From Herpetosiphonaceae bacterium (GTDB lineage Bacteria; Chloroflexota; Chloroflexia; Chloroflexales; Herpetosiphonaceae): a stretch of 64,000 nucleotides of DNA. Made by a program: the position numbers and the translations under genes. This document shows positions 36,078 through 44,234 of this stretch, piece by piece. Position 1 is the first letter of the stretch; each line of letters opens with the position of its first letter. The notes beneath the pieces were generated by a model that searched no databases, was not told the origin of the DNA, and saw only the letters and a list, made by a program, of their open reading frames with translations. The stretch is from NCBI GenBank assembly GCA_026003835.1, contig BPHZ01000008.1, positions 109,673 through 173,672 on the forward strand. Reading direction: 5' to 3'.

Positions 36078-37637
36078 ATGAATAACAAGCGACCACGGCC
36101 GCTGGTGTTGGCCGTGCTTGACGGATGGGGGGTCAGCAGCCAGACCAAAGGTAACGCTCTTGCGCTTGGCCAGGTGCCGTATATGTCGAGCTGGCAAACC
36201 ACATACCCCTTTACGACTCTGGCTGCCTCAGGACTCGATGTCGGGCTCCCTGATGGGCAGATGGGCAACTCCGAAGTCGGCCATTTAAATATTGGCGCCG
36301 GCTTCGTGGTCTATCAGGACTCGGTCAGAATTAGTGAAGCCATTCGGGATAGGAGCTTTTTTGAAAACCCGGCGCTGCTGGCGCCGCTGGAGCATGCGCG
36401 CAACAACAACAGCCAACTTCACCTGATGGGTCTGCTTGGTCCCGGCGGTGTCCACAGTCTCTCCGAACATCTCTACGCCCTCCTGCGGTTGGCAAAAGAT
36501 CGCGGCATCAACAAAGTCTTCATCCATACATTCCTGGATGGGCGCGATACGCCGCCACAGAGCGCGCTTAACTTTATGGCCGAACTTCTCGGGGTCATTA
36601 AGGAGGTTGGCGTCGGCACGGTGGCGACGGTTAGCGGTCGTTACTATGCGATGGACCGTGACAAACGCTGGGAGCGCACTGAAAAAGCCTATAGGGCGCT
36701 GGTCTATGGGGAGGGCCGGCAGGCACAAACACCGGAGGAGGCGATTAAGGCATCGTACGACGAAGGCGTTACCGATGAATTTGTTCTGCCAACTGTTATC
36801 GTACGCGACGGAAAGCCTGTGACCACTATTGGCAGTAACGATAGCATTATTTTTTTCAACTTCCGTGCCGATCGGGCCCGGCAGCTCACCCGAGCGTTTG
36901 TTATGCCCGATTTCAATGGCTTTGAGCGTGGTCCCCAGCTGCAAAATCTCTTCTTTATCACGATGACTGAGTATGAACGCGGGTTACCAGTCCACATTGC
37001 CTTTCCACCGGAGGATGTTGTCAATCCGCTGGCGAAAGTGATCAGCGATCATGGAATGACCCAGTTCCATACCGCTGAAACAGAGAAGTACGCCCATGTC
37101 ACGTTCTTCATCAATGGTGGGCGTGAGGAGCCCTTCCCTGGGGAGGAGCGACTGCTGATCCCCTCACCAAAAGTGGCAACCTACGACCTGATGCCGGAGA
37201 TGAGTGCTATCCCAGTAACCGATACACTCATCGATGCCCTACGTCATGATCGCTATGATGTCTATATTGTGAATTATGCAAATCCAGATATGGTGGGACA
37301 CACGGGCATCCTGCCGGCGGCAATCAAAGCCGTTGAGGTTGTCGATCAATGTCTGCATCGTATTGCCGAACAGGTGCTGGCAATGAATGGCATCCTTGTC
37401 ATCACCGCCGACCATGGGAATGCCGAACAGATGATCGATCTTGAGACCGGTGCACCGCACACAGCTCATACGACAAACCCTGTACCGTTTTACCTCATCA
37501 CGCCAGAAGATAGCCTGTTGAGAAGGGTGCGACTGCGCGAGGGTGGCAGGTTGGCCGATGTGGCGCCGACTATTCTGGATATTTTGGGTTTACCTCTTGC
37601 TCCAGAGATGACGGGGAAGACGCTTATTGAGCGGTAG
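36078..37637 (+). CDS. gpmI: 2,3-bisphosphoglycerate-independent phosphoglycerate mutase
   Basis: 519 residues, the Mn-dependent glycolytic enzyme interconverting 3- and 2-phosphoglycerate. Metal ligand Asp15 is in LDGWGVS and the phosphorylated Ser65 is in QMGNSEVGHLNIGAG. IHTFLDGRDTPP and FFNFRADRARQL are family signatures. The second metal site appears in NYANPDMVGHTG and TADHGNAEQM. The ribosome site AAAAGGAG lies 8 nt upstream. It is transcribed alone, ends in a hairpin, and borders the DnaA-box region. Confidence 0.97.
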   Translation: MNNKRPRPLVLAVLDGWGVSSQTKGNALALGQVPYMSSWQTTYPFTTLAASGLDVGLPDGQMGNSEVGHLNIGAGFVVYQDSVRISEAIRDRSFFENPALLAPLEHARNNNSQLHLMGLLGPGGVHSLSEHLYALLRLAKDRGINKVFIHTFLDGRDTPPQSALNFMAELLGVIKEVGVGTVATVSGRYYAMDRDKRWERTEKAYRALVYGEGRQAQTPEEAIKASYDEGVTDEFVLPTVIVRDGKPVTTIGSNDSIIFFNFRADRARQLTRAFVMPDFNGFERGPQLQNLFFITMTEYERGLPVHIAFPPEDVVNPLAKVISDHGMTQFHTAETEKYAHVTFFINGGREEPFPGEERLLIPSPKVATYDLMPEMSAIPVTDTLIDALRHDRYDVYIVNYANPDMVGHTGILPAAIKAVEVVDQCLHRIAEQVLAMNGILVITADHGNAEQMIDLETGAPHTAHTTNPVPFYLITPEDSLLRRVRLREGGRLADVAPTILDILGLPLAPEMTGKTLIER

Positions 37638-37678
37638 TAGGCATCGGACCAGAACGTTTTAACTGTTTTGAATTTATG

Positions 37679-37713
37679 GGGGAGGATGTGGAGAATGTCG
37701 GCCGGTCCTCCCC
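37679..37713 (+). terminator. terminator after gpmI
   Basis: GGGGAGGA (37679-37686) pairs with TCCTCCCC (37706-37713), followed by TCCATTGTTTTA. Confidence 0.6.
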
Positions 37714-37716
37714 TCC

Positions 37717-38118
37717 ATTGTTTTACACAATCTAAAAGAATTAAGAGATCAGGTTTAGTATACGTTGCTGTGGATTCGTGGATAGTTGAGTTTTTTTCTC
37801 ACTACAAAGGGCTTTTGTTTCAATAACAACCATGGGACAAAGATCCACCCCCTCCACAGATCGCCGCCTACGTACTCGTCTCGCTTCTATTTGTAAACAC
37901 TTTATCGACATCGCCATCCTATTGTTATCCACAAGAAGGATAAGTTATCCACAAGAAAAGCTTACTTATCCACATTTATGGATAACAGAGAGCGGCTGAT
38001 GCGCTGGACATAAGCATGATTCTCCTAAATATGCTACTGGTCAGGGAGGAGATCCTGCAAGATATAGTTATCCACAACTTATGAGAAGATTGTGGATAAT
38101 CTGGAAAAGTGTGGATTG
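37717..38118. other. candidate replication origin: DnaA-box cluster with AT-rich flank
   Basis: No gene. Five perfect DnaA boxes (TTATCCACA) occur: plus strand at 37925-37933, 37945-37953, 37966-37974 and 38068-38076, and minus strand at 38091-38099. Near matches lie at 37902-37910 and 37977-37985 (one mismatch each) and at 37769-37777 and 38110-38118 (two mismatches). An AT-rich stretch at 37717-37763 could serve as the unwinding element. Chance expectation for a perfect 9-mer on both strands is well below one in this length. No dnaA, dnaN, rpmH or gyrB is in the window, so if this is oriC it is not beside dnaA. Confidence 0.7.
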
Positions 38119-38128
38119 CCAGGTGGGA

Positions 38129-38171
38129 TAACAAGAGAGCGTACAGGGACACCCTGTACGCTCTCTTGTTA
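38129..38171 (-). terminator. 20-bp perfect hairpin between DnaA boxes and the nuclease gene
   Basis: Positions 38129-38148 pair without mismatch with 38152-38171; the loop is only ACA. It lies 20 bp beyond the stop of the minus-strand bifunctional-nuclease gene and most simply terminates that transcript before it enters the DnaA-box region. The perfect stem is unusually long for the window. Confidence 0.65.
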
Positions 38172-38190
38172 CGTCTATCAAATTGAGGAT

Positions 38191-38718
38191 CTACTCCTTG
38201 TCTGGATCCTTGTCCTTGATATCTAGTGTGTTGATAAAATCGCGGAAGAGGGAGAGGTTATCATCCTCCTCAGCGGCATCGTTGCCCTCGACTGGAGCCT
38301 GCTGCTGCTGTTCCTCCTCCTCAAAGTACTGGCCAACCTGCTCCATGACATGCTCGGCGACATAGATTGGGACGTCGCCGCGCACCGCAAGGGCGATGGC
38401 GTCGCTGGGGCGCGAGTCGATCTCGACCTGGCGACCATGCTGATTGACCAGGATCCGCGCATAGAATGTCTGATCTTGAAGGTCGTTGATATGGATATGG
38501 ACAATCTCACCGCCGAGATCCGCAACAGCCGCTTTAAGGAGATCATGTGTCAGCGGCCGTGGCGGCTCGTGCCCTTGAAGCGCCAATGCGATCGCATCTG
38601 CCTCGAAAGGCCCTATCCAGATAGGTAGATATCGACGGCTATCGACCTCGCGCAGCACGATCACCCGTTGTTGTGTGAGCAGACTAACCTGGATACTATG
38701 AACTGTTACGCGGATCAT
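38191..38718 (-). CDS. bifunctional nuclease family protein (DUF151)
   Basis: 175 residues. The DUF151/BFN domain fills residues 1-135: [29 protein letters not shown] is the family core, and [23 protein letters not shown] its second signature. Plant and Thermotoga members act on RNA and DNA or have unknown roles. A charged tail with a Gln-rich stretch (EEEEQQQQ) and an acidic end follows. It runs towards the DnaA-box cluster and is separated from it by a strong hairpin. Confidence 0.9.
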   Translation of the reverse strand: MIRVTVHSIQVSLLTQQRVIVLREVDSRRYLPIWIGPFEADAIALALQGHEPPRPLTHDLLKAAVADLGGEIVHIHINDLQDQTFYARILVNQHGRQVEIDSRPSDAIALAVRGDVPIYVAEHVMEQVGQYFEEEEQQQQAPVEGNDAAEEDDNLSLFRDFINTLDIKDKDPDKE

Positions 38719-38819
38719 ATGGCGTCCCTTCTAAGGGAGCTGAGCCTGCTGCGCGCTTGTGCTCCCTTCTCAAACCTGTCTCGCTTCCAGTGGCAATTCG
38801 CGTACTTCGTCTCGCTAAA

Positions 38820-38850
38820 ATTATAGCACAGCCTCGCTTACTTCTGTCAA
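38820..38850 (-). promoter_or_regulatory. promoter for the DUF151 gene
   Basis: On the minus strand, a perfect TTGACA (38845-38850) and a perfect TATAAT (38820-38825), but 19 bp apart. The leader is about 95 nt. Confidence 0.5.
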
Positions 38851-38883
38851 TACAGGTTTGCAGGAAATATGCCAGCACACCCC

Positions 38884-39990
38884 TCAGACCTTTGCCTTGG
38901 TGTCTACCCCGGCGCCGACTGCTTCGGCTACACTGGAGAAGCCATCGCGCTCGAGCAGCTGCGCCAGGCCGCGTAGAATCGCGGCAACAAGCCCTGGCCC
39001 TTCATAGATAAGGGCGGTGTATAACTGTAGCAAGCTGGCTCCAGCCAGAATACGTTCATAGGCAGCCTGTGGCCCATCGATCCCTCCGACACCGATGATC
39101 GGCAGGCGGCCACCGAGGGAGGAGGAGAGGTAGCGTACCACAGCTGTTGCTCGCTCACGCAGTGGAGCTCCGCTAAGACCTCCGGCCTCCATGTGTCTGG
39201 AACTGCGCAGCGATGTAGGACGCTCCGTTGTTGTATTGGTGACGATGATGCCGTCGATACCGGCAGCGCTGATAACTGTTAGTGCAGCATCGAGGCTGGC
39301 GGGCGTTTCATCGGGCGAGAGCTTGACAAAGATCGCCGGCGTGGGCGCCGATGCCTGGCCTGCAAGATCCCGGCGCGCAGACAGCAGCGCGGATAGCAGT
39401 TGCGCAAGCGGCTCGGCCTGCTGTAGCGATCGCAGCCCAGGGGTGTTTGGCGATGAAACATTGACGGCAATGTAGCTGGCAAGTGGAGCCAGCAGCCGGA
39501 AACAGGCGAGATAGTCGTCGACGGCCGTATCCGCCGGCGTATCTCGATTCTTGCCGATATTGACGCCGAGCGGAACGACGCGCGGCGTCTGTCGTAGCCG
39601 TGCAGCCAGCGCTTCGGCGCCCTGATTGTTGAACCCCATACGGTTGATCAGCGCTCGATCTTCAACGAGGCGGAAGAGGCGGGGCTGTGGATTGCCGGCT
39701 TGTGGCCTGGGTGTGACGGTTCCCAACTCGAGATAGCCAAAGCCGAGGCGCGCGAGCGCCTGGATGTAGCGCCCATTTTTATCAAAGCCGGCGGCCAGGC
39801 CGAGCGGGTTAGAGAAGTGCATACCTGCGATGGTGGTCTGGAGGATGGGATGTTCGACCCGCAGCAATGTGGTAGCCAGCCCTGCTCCGGGCAGACGCAT
39901 TGCTGCACTCCAGATAGCCATGACCAGACGATGGGCGCTTTCGGCGTCGAGCCTGAAGAGGAGCGGTTTTGTTAATGAATAGAGGCTCAT
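38884..39990 (-). CDS. pyrD: dihydroorotate dehydrogenase, quinone-dependent (class 2)
   Basis: 368 residues. Oxidises dihydroorotate in pyrimidine synthesis, passing electrons to quinone at the membrane. Features: an N-terminal class-2 amphipathic helix region (residues 1-45, LYSLTKPLLFRLDAESAHRLV), FMN-binding GLAAGFDKNGRYI and GYLELGTVTPRPQAGNPQPR, the class-2 catalytic Ser in NVSSPNTPGLRSLQ, and the C-terminal FMN phosphate site GVGGIDGPQAAYERILAGASLLQLYTA. Start at 39990 with GGAG upstream. The gene stands alone; other pyr genes are not in the window. Confidence 0.96.
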   Translation of the reverse strand: MSLYSLTKPLLFRLDAESAHRLVMAIWSAAMRLPGAGLATTLLRVEHPILQTTIAGMHFSNPLGLAAGFDKNGRYIQALARLGFGYLELGTVTPRPQAGNPQPRLFRLVEDRALINRMGFNNQGAEALAARLRQTPRVVPLGVNIGKNRDTPADTAVDDYLACFRLLAPLASYIAVNVSSPNTPGLRSLQQAEPLAQLLSALLSARRDLAGQASAPTPAIFVKLSPDETPASLDAALTVISAAGIDGIIVTNTTTERPTSLRSSRHMEAGGLSGAPLRERATAVVRYLSSSLGGRLPIIGVGGIDGPQAAYERILAGASLLQLYTALIYEGPGLVAAILRGLAQLLERDGFSSVAEAVGAGVDTKAKV

Positions 39991-40137
39991 AGTCTCCGCT
40001 GAGAGTTGATCATGCTTCTCTCAAAATAGTATAAGCGCCAAACGATCAACGATACATCTGCTCCCAGTGTAGCACAGGATGGGGGCGTGGCATGCATCTT
40101 GCGGAGCTACAAAGCTAAGAGATGCCATGGAGGATAT

Positions 40138-40464
40138 ATGATTGACGACACAATGCTCCGGCTCTATCTAAGCGGCAATCTTGATCAAGAAACAGCGGCG
40201 CAGATCGAGGAGCAACTGCGGCGTGATCCCGATTTGCGTCAGCGGATGGAGGAGATGCGGGCTGGCGAGCCCTCCTTTTCCAACCAGGAGGTGGAAGCGG
40301 GTAAGGGGGATGAGCAGCCCAGGGAAAGCGCAGACGGCCATCTTGGCGCCACCGAGGATCAGATCCAGCCAAATGTTGAGCCGATAGCGCGTAACCCGAT
40401 CCTCGATCACAATGCCGCAGGCGAAGCAGGCATCGATCCTCATACGGAGATAACACCCGGCTAA
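40138..40464 (+). CDS. small acidic protein of unknown function
   Basis: 108 residues. The first 40 (MIDDTMLRLYLSGNLDQETA and onward, ending in RRDPDLRQRMEEM) resemble the N-terminal helices of anti-sigma-factor/zinc-finger-like proteins (LYLDGELDxxxxxxxExHLxxCxxCR), but the Cys/His residues are missing. The rest is polar and probably disordered. Start at 40138 after GGAGGA. No recognisable partner sigma factor is adjacent. Confidence 0.6.
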   Translation: MIDDTMLRLYLSGNLDQETAAQIEEQLRRDPDLRQRMEEMRAGEPSFSNQEVEAGKGDEQPRESADGHLGATEDQIQPNVEPIARNPILDHNAAGEAGIDPHTEITPG

Positions 40465-40578
40465 GCAGCGTCGGAGGGCGCCGCAGTCTTGCATCTTGCA
40501 TGAGCAGCGGTTAGACTGCTATGATACATACAGGCTGTCTTGCAGGCCTGGGCCGACGCCAGAAGTGGAAGCTGCACC

Positions 40579-40875
40579 ATGGAACTCATTACCCTTGATC
40601 AGGATGAGGAACGGCTCGCCGCAATGTTGAAGGCGCTGGGGCATCCTCTGCGCCTTGGTATTGTACGCTTTGTGGCGACCCACCCTGGCTGTATCTGCAA
40701 TGAGATTGTTATCCGCACAAAACGGGCCCAGTCGACTATCTCGCAGCACCTGCACATTCTTCAATCCGCCGGGCTTATCGAGGCGATCCATGACGGCAAC
40801 ACAACCAGCTATTACCTTGACCGGCAGGCGCTTTCGTGGCTCCAGAAGGCGCTGGCAATGCAGGTCTCCACGTAG
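40579..40875 (+). CDS. ArsR-family winged-helix repressor
   Basis: 98 residues. The winged helix is complete: LAAMLKALGHPLRLGIVRFVATHPG, then recognition helix QSTISQHLHILQSAGLIEA and wing IHDGNTTSYYL. The pair CIC (about residues 38-40) lies before the recognition helix, near where metal-sensing ArsR proteins place ligands, so metal or redox sensing is possible; a full ligand set is not evident. Start at 40579 matches the family N-terminus. No obvious efflux or metal gene is adjacent, so the target is unknown. Confidence 0.88.
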   Translation: MELITLDQDEERLAAMLKALGHPLRLGIVRFVATHPGCICNEIVIRTKRAQSTISQHLHILQSAGLIEAIHDGNTTSYYLDRQALSWLQKALAMQVST

Positions 40876-41020
40876 CTGTAGCGGTTGGCTGTCCGCTATC
40901 TGGCTGCAACCAACAAGGTGGGGTGACCGCCCCGTGCAGCCGATTCCCGTGGTATCATCAGCATAAGCAGTATTCGATTTTGTGAACATGCGAACAGCCA
41001 GTCGCTAGGGGCCAACAGCT

Positions 41021-41617
41021 ATGATCGCTCTCCTTCGTGGTCGTCTCTCCGCATACGGGCCGGATTATGTGATCATTGAGACGGGCGGCGTCGGCTTTCT
41101 TGTCTATGCCCCGCGGCGGGTTGTCGATGGATTGGGTCCGGCCGGCAGCGAGGTGTTGTTACACACATACCTCCACGTCCGCGAGGATGCGCTGGTGCTC
41201 TACGGCTTTGCTACGCCCGACCAAAAAGCGCTGTTTGAATTGCTGCTGAGCGTCACCGGGGTTGGGCCAAGGGTAGCGCTCAACCTGCTTTCAGCGGTAG
41301 CGCCCGAGGAGCTGCGCGGCGCGATCGTGCGTGAGGATGTGGCGCTGTTGGCACGGGTGCCGGGTATCGGGAAGAAGACTGCCGCGCGGTTGGTGCTTGA
41401 GTTGAAAGCAAAACTTGCCGCTGCCGGCGTCGTACCGGCTGGACAGCCGCTCTCACCCGGCACGCTGGCGCTGAATACTGAGCTGGTGGACGTGCTGACC
41501 GGGCTCGGGTACAGCGTAGCCGAGGCACAGTCTGCAGTGGCTGCGCTGCCGCCCGATGCCCCTGCCGACCTGGAGGAGCGCTTACGATTGGCGTTGCAGT
41601 ATTTTGGAGGAGTATAG
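41021..41617 (+). CDS. ruvA: Holliday junction DNA helicase subunit RuvA
   Basis: 198 residues. The N-terminal OB fold is IALLRGRLSAYGPDYVIIETGGVGF. Two helix-hairpin-helix motifs follow (LLSVTGVGPRVALNLLSAV and VPGIGKKTAARLVLELKAKL). The flexible C-terminal domain contacts RuvB (LVDVLTGLGYSVAEAQSAV). RuvA binds four-way junctions and loads the RuvB motor during recombination repair. ruvB and ruvC are not in the window. rsmD follows 12 bp later. Confidence 0.97.
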   Translation: MIALLRGRLSAYGPDYVIIETGGVGFLVYAPRRVVDGLGPAGSEVLLHTYLHVREDALVLYGFATPDQKALFELLLSVTGVGPRVALNLLSAVAPEELRGAIVREDVALLARVPGIGKKTAARLVLELKAKLAAAGVVPAGQPLSPGTLALNTELVDVLTGLGYSVAEAQSAVAALPPDAPADLEERLRLALQYFGGV

Positions 41618-41629
41618 CGGGAGCCGGCG

Positions 41630-42217
41630 ATGCGCATCATTACAGGTCAGGCCAAGGGACGCAAGCTCAAAGGCCCGCCAGATCACGGGACACGGCCGAT
41701 GCTCGACCGGGTCAAAGAGTCGCTGTTCTCGATCTTGGAGGGATATGACGCAATTCACGGGCGCGTGCTGGATCTCTACGCCGGCACTGGCGCTCTGGGG
41801 ATCGAATGTTTATCGCGGGGCGCCGAGTGGGCAGACTTCGTCGAGCAACGCGGCGCTGTTGCGAAGGTCATCCGTGAAAATCTGCGGCTGACGAGGATGG
41901 AGCAGCGTGCTCATATCTATACGATGAGCGTCGAGCGCTTCCTGCATAGCGGCCTGGCAAAGGCAAAGTATGCTATAATCCTGATGGATCCGCCCTATGC
42001 CGATCCTGCCATTGAGAAGACCATCGGCATGGTGGCGGAGGCACAGCTGTTGGAGGAGGAGGGCCTGCTTGTGGTAGGCCACTGGCCGCGGCTTACGCTT
42101 GTAGAGCGCTACGGCCCGCTTGTGCAGATTAAGTCGCGCCGTCTCGGTGACTCGTGTTTTACAATCTTTGAGCAGGAGAGTACGATCACTACGAGCCCTC
42201 CTGAGCATAAAGTGTAA
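41630..42217 (+). CDS. rsmD: 16S rRNA (guanine966-N2)-methyltransferase
   Basis: 195 residues, a class I SAM methyltransferase. MRIITGQAKGRKLKGP and TRPMLDRVKESLFSIL are the RsmD signatures. The SAM loop is VLDLYAGTGALGIECLSRGA, and the catalytic motif IV is LMDPPYADP. It modifies G966 in 16S rRNA during 30S assembly. Between ruvA and coaD; pairing with coaD is common across bacteria. Confidence 0.95.
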   Translation: MRIITGQAKGRKLKGPPDHGTRPMLDRVKESLFSILEGYDAIHGRVLDLYAGTGALGIECLSRGAEWADFVEQRGAVAKVIRENLRLTRMEQRAHIYTMSVERFLHSGLAKAKYAIILMDPPYADPAIEKTIGMVAEAQLLEEEGLLVVGHWPRLTLVERYGPLVQIKSRRLGDSCFTIFEQESTITTSPPEHKV

Positions 42218-42257
42218 AACCTGGATCTCGAAACGTAGAACATGTTGTGGGGCGCCT

Positions 42258-42755
42258 GTGACGATAGCTGTTTATCCTGGAAGCTTCGACCCAATCACAA
42301 ACGGCCACATCGATGTAGCAGTCCGCGCTGCGCACATCTTCGAGACTGTTATCCTCGCTGTCTACGATCGACCGCTGAAAAATCTGTTGTTTCCGACCAA
42401 GAAGCGGCTTGAACTCGTACGTGAGGCTGTCGCAGGCATTCCAAATATTAAGGTCGATAGTTATAGCGAGTTGACCGTCAACTATGCCCACAAGATGGGT
42501 GCAACCGTGATTGTGCGCGGTATGCGGGCGGCTACCGATTTCGAGCGCGAGTTTCAGATGGCGCATATCAATCACCTCCTCTGCCCACACGTCGAGGTTG
42601 TCTGTCTCATGGCCAGCCAGCGCTATAGCTTTCTGAGTTCCAGCGCCGTCAAAGAGATTGCACAGCTGGGCGCCGATCTCTCCAATTTTGTTCCGCCTCA
42701 CGTCGAACGCGCCCTAAGGGAGGCGTATGGGCAGCGTCAGGAGGGGCAGACATGA
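42258..42755 (+). CDS. coaD: phosphopantetheine adenylyltransferase
   Basis: 165 residues. Fourth step of CoA synthesis from pantothenate: adenylation of 4'-phosphopantetheine. AVYPGSFDPITNGHIDVAVRA (about 4-24) holds the nucleotidyltransferase T/HxGH motif, here NGHI. VIVRGMRAATDFEREFQMAHINH and SFLSSSAVKEIA are further family blocks. The start is GTG at 42258. An in-frame ATG further upstream would extend through the rsmD end and is not supported. The next gene starts inside its stop codon. Confidence 0.95.
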   Translation: MTIAVYPGSFDPITNGHIDVAVRAAHIFETVILAVYDRPLKNLLFPTKKRLELVREAVAGIPNIKVDSYSELTVNYAHKMGATVIVRGMRAATDFEREFQMAHINHLLCPHVEVVCLMASQRYSFLSSSAVKEIAQLGADLSNFVPPHVERALREAYGQRQEGQT

Positions 42756-43234
42756 TCGCCGAGGAGCACAATACCCAGGACGTGCGACCTGGTGATCGCA
42801 GCGCTGCGCAAGGAGGGGCCGACAGCACGATCGAACAGCTGATCGATGCGCTGGAAGATGCACTGGCCGATGGGAGACGGCTGTTCTTTACGCGGAGGCT
42901 TCTCGTTGATGAGGAGCGCTTCCTCGACTTGATCGACCGGCTGCGCGTGGCCGTGCCCGATGAGTTGCGAGTTGCCCGGCGCGTGGTGCAAGAACAGCAG
43001 CGTATTTTAAAAGAGACACAGGCCCGCGTCGAGAAGGCCCTGTCGGAGCAGGGGCTGCTGCAGATCGCTGAGGAAGAGCGGGAACGGATTATCAGCCAGG
43101 CCAAGGCAGAAGCAGATCGCATCAAAGCCGAGGCCGACGATTACGCACGGCAGGTTCTCCTCGATCTTGAAGAGCGCGTGGGGAAGGTGCTTACGATTAT
43201 TCAGAACGGGCTCGATACCCTCGGCTATTCTTGA
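42752..43234 (+). CDS. coiled-coil protein (DivIVA/ATP-synthase-B-like), unknown function
   Basis: 160 residues. After a polar N-terminus (about 1-25), nearly the whole protein is helical: a first helical part (about 27-75) and a long coiled coil (about 75-150) with LKETQARVEKALSEQG and ISQAKAEADRIKAEADDYAR. No membrane segment or enzyme motif. Its ATG overlaps the coaD stop (ATGA), indicating coupled translation. The AEADRIKAEAD pattern is typical of DivIVA/GpsB-like or membrane-associated filament proteins, but no conserved N-terminal DivIVA lipid-binding motif is seen. Confidence 0.8.
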   Translation: MIAEEHNTQDVRPGDRSAAQGGADSTIEQLIDALEDALADGRRLFFTRRLLVDEERFLDLIDRLRVAVPDELRVARRVVQEQQRILKETQARVEKALSEQGLLQIAEEERERIISQAKAEADRIKAEADDYARQVLLDLEERVGKVLTIIQNGLDTLGYS

Positions 43235-43259
43235 CAGCACCGCGGGGGAGGCCTATAAT
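43231..43259 (+). promoter_or_regulatory. full-consensus sigma-70 promoter for DUF177-rpmF
   Basis: TTGACA (43231-43236), exactly 17 bp, and TATAAT (43254-43259), all matching consensus; the start codon is 41 bp downstream. The -35 box overlaps the stop codon of the preceding gene. Confidence 0.85.
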
Positions 43260-43300
43260 AGCCTTTCTGTGGGGTGAGAGCCCACGGAGGGGAGAATTAT

Positions 43301-43831
43301 ATGACTGACTTACGATTTAATGTCGCCCAGTTCCTACGCGAGCACGTGGGAGCCCGGCGGCAATACGACTTTGACGAGCCGGCGCTGCCGCTGAGCGATG
43401 AGTTGCTGCTGGCTCCGTTGCGAGGCCATGCAAAGTTTACCAGGACAAAAAACGGTGTCCTGGTGGCGGCGCAGGCTGAAGGAAAAGTCCGGCAGGTCTG
43501 CGGCCGCTGCCTGATCGAGTATGACGAGCAGATCAGGGCGGAGTTCGAGGAGGAGTTCTTTTCGACGGTTCACGTGACGCTTGGGACGCCGCTGCCGAAG
43601 CCGGAAGAGAACGACGTCTTTCTGATCGACGAAAACCATCTCCTTGATCTTGGCGAGGCGATTCGGGAGTATGCGCTGCTTGCGCTGCCGATTGCCCCCG
43701 TTTGCAGTGATATCTGTCAAGGACTGTGCCCGCTCTGCGGGACCAATCGCAATGAGAACCCTTGCGAATGTGTCGACCAAACCGTCGATGAGCGCATGGC
43801 GATCCTCAAGCGGTTGCTCAATCAGGACTGA
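43301..43831 (+). CDS. DUF177/YceD family protein (23S rRNA accumulation)
   Basis: 176 residues. The first Cys pair CGRC is in VRQVCGRCLIEYDE, and the C-terminal Cys-rich segment is CSDICQGLCPLCGTNRNENPCEC, so a zinc site is likely. YceD homologues are needed for 23S rRNA accumulation and are nearly always encoded directly before rpmF, as here. The ATG at 43301 is preferred (GGGGAG upstream) to an earlier in-frame codon near 43274. Driven by a full-consensus promoter. Confidence 0.92.
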   Translation: MTDLRFNVAQFLREHVGARRQYDFDEPALPLSDELLLAPLRGHAKFTRTKNGVLVAAQAEGKVRQVCGRCLIEYDEQIRAEFEEEFFSTVHVTLGTPLPKPEENDVFLIDENHLLDLGEAIREYALLALPIAPVCSDICQGLCPLCGTNRNENPCECVDQTVDERMAILKRLLNQD

Positions 43832-43881
43832 AGGGCCTTATCATTGGCCAGCACAATCTGTGAAAGGAGAAAATCGTTCTT

Positions 43882-44079
43882 ATGGGTGCTCTGCCGAAAC
43901 GAAAAGTGACTCGTCGCCAGCGCGGCCATCGCCGCCAGCATCAGGCGCTGGTGGCGCCGCAGCTCATCCGCTGCGATCACTGCGGCAATCCTCGCCGGCC
44001 GCATCGGGCTTGCCTCTACTGCGGCCATATCAACGGCCGCCAGGTGCTTACACTCGGCAAAAACTCTGAGGCTGAGTAG
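43882..44079 (+). CDS. rpmF: 50S ribosomal protein L32
   Basis: 65 residues. Basic N-terminus MGALPKRKVTRRQRGHRRQH, typical of L32, followed by a four-Cys zinc ribbon (CDHC and CLYC). This is the Zn-containing (C+) form. A ribosome site AAAGGAG lies upstream. Co-transcribed with DUF177, and the transcript ends in an 18-bp hairpin. Confidence 0.95.
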   Translation: MGALPKRKVTRRQRGHRRQHQALVAPQLIRCDHCGNPRRPHRACLYCGHINGRQVLTLGKNSEAE

Positions 44080-44100
44080 AGGGCGACGCCGATGGCACAC

Positions 44101-44144
44101 AGCGAAGGGTTAAGAGCCCATCTCTCGGCTCTTAACCCTTCGCT
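44101..44144 (+). terminator. hairpin after rpmF
   Basis: An 18-bp perfect stem (44101-44118 with 44127-44144) and an 8-nt loop, 22 bp after the rpmF stop. It separates the ribosomal unit from the fatty-acid genes. Confidence 0.75.
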
Positions 44145-44234
44145 TATGTAAGGAGCTTATTGTGCAGCGCGGCATCACGGGCGTTAGCAGCCGGCCGGCG
44201 TCATAACGGCTATCAACAAACAGGTAGGGATGCC

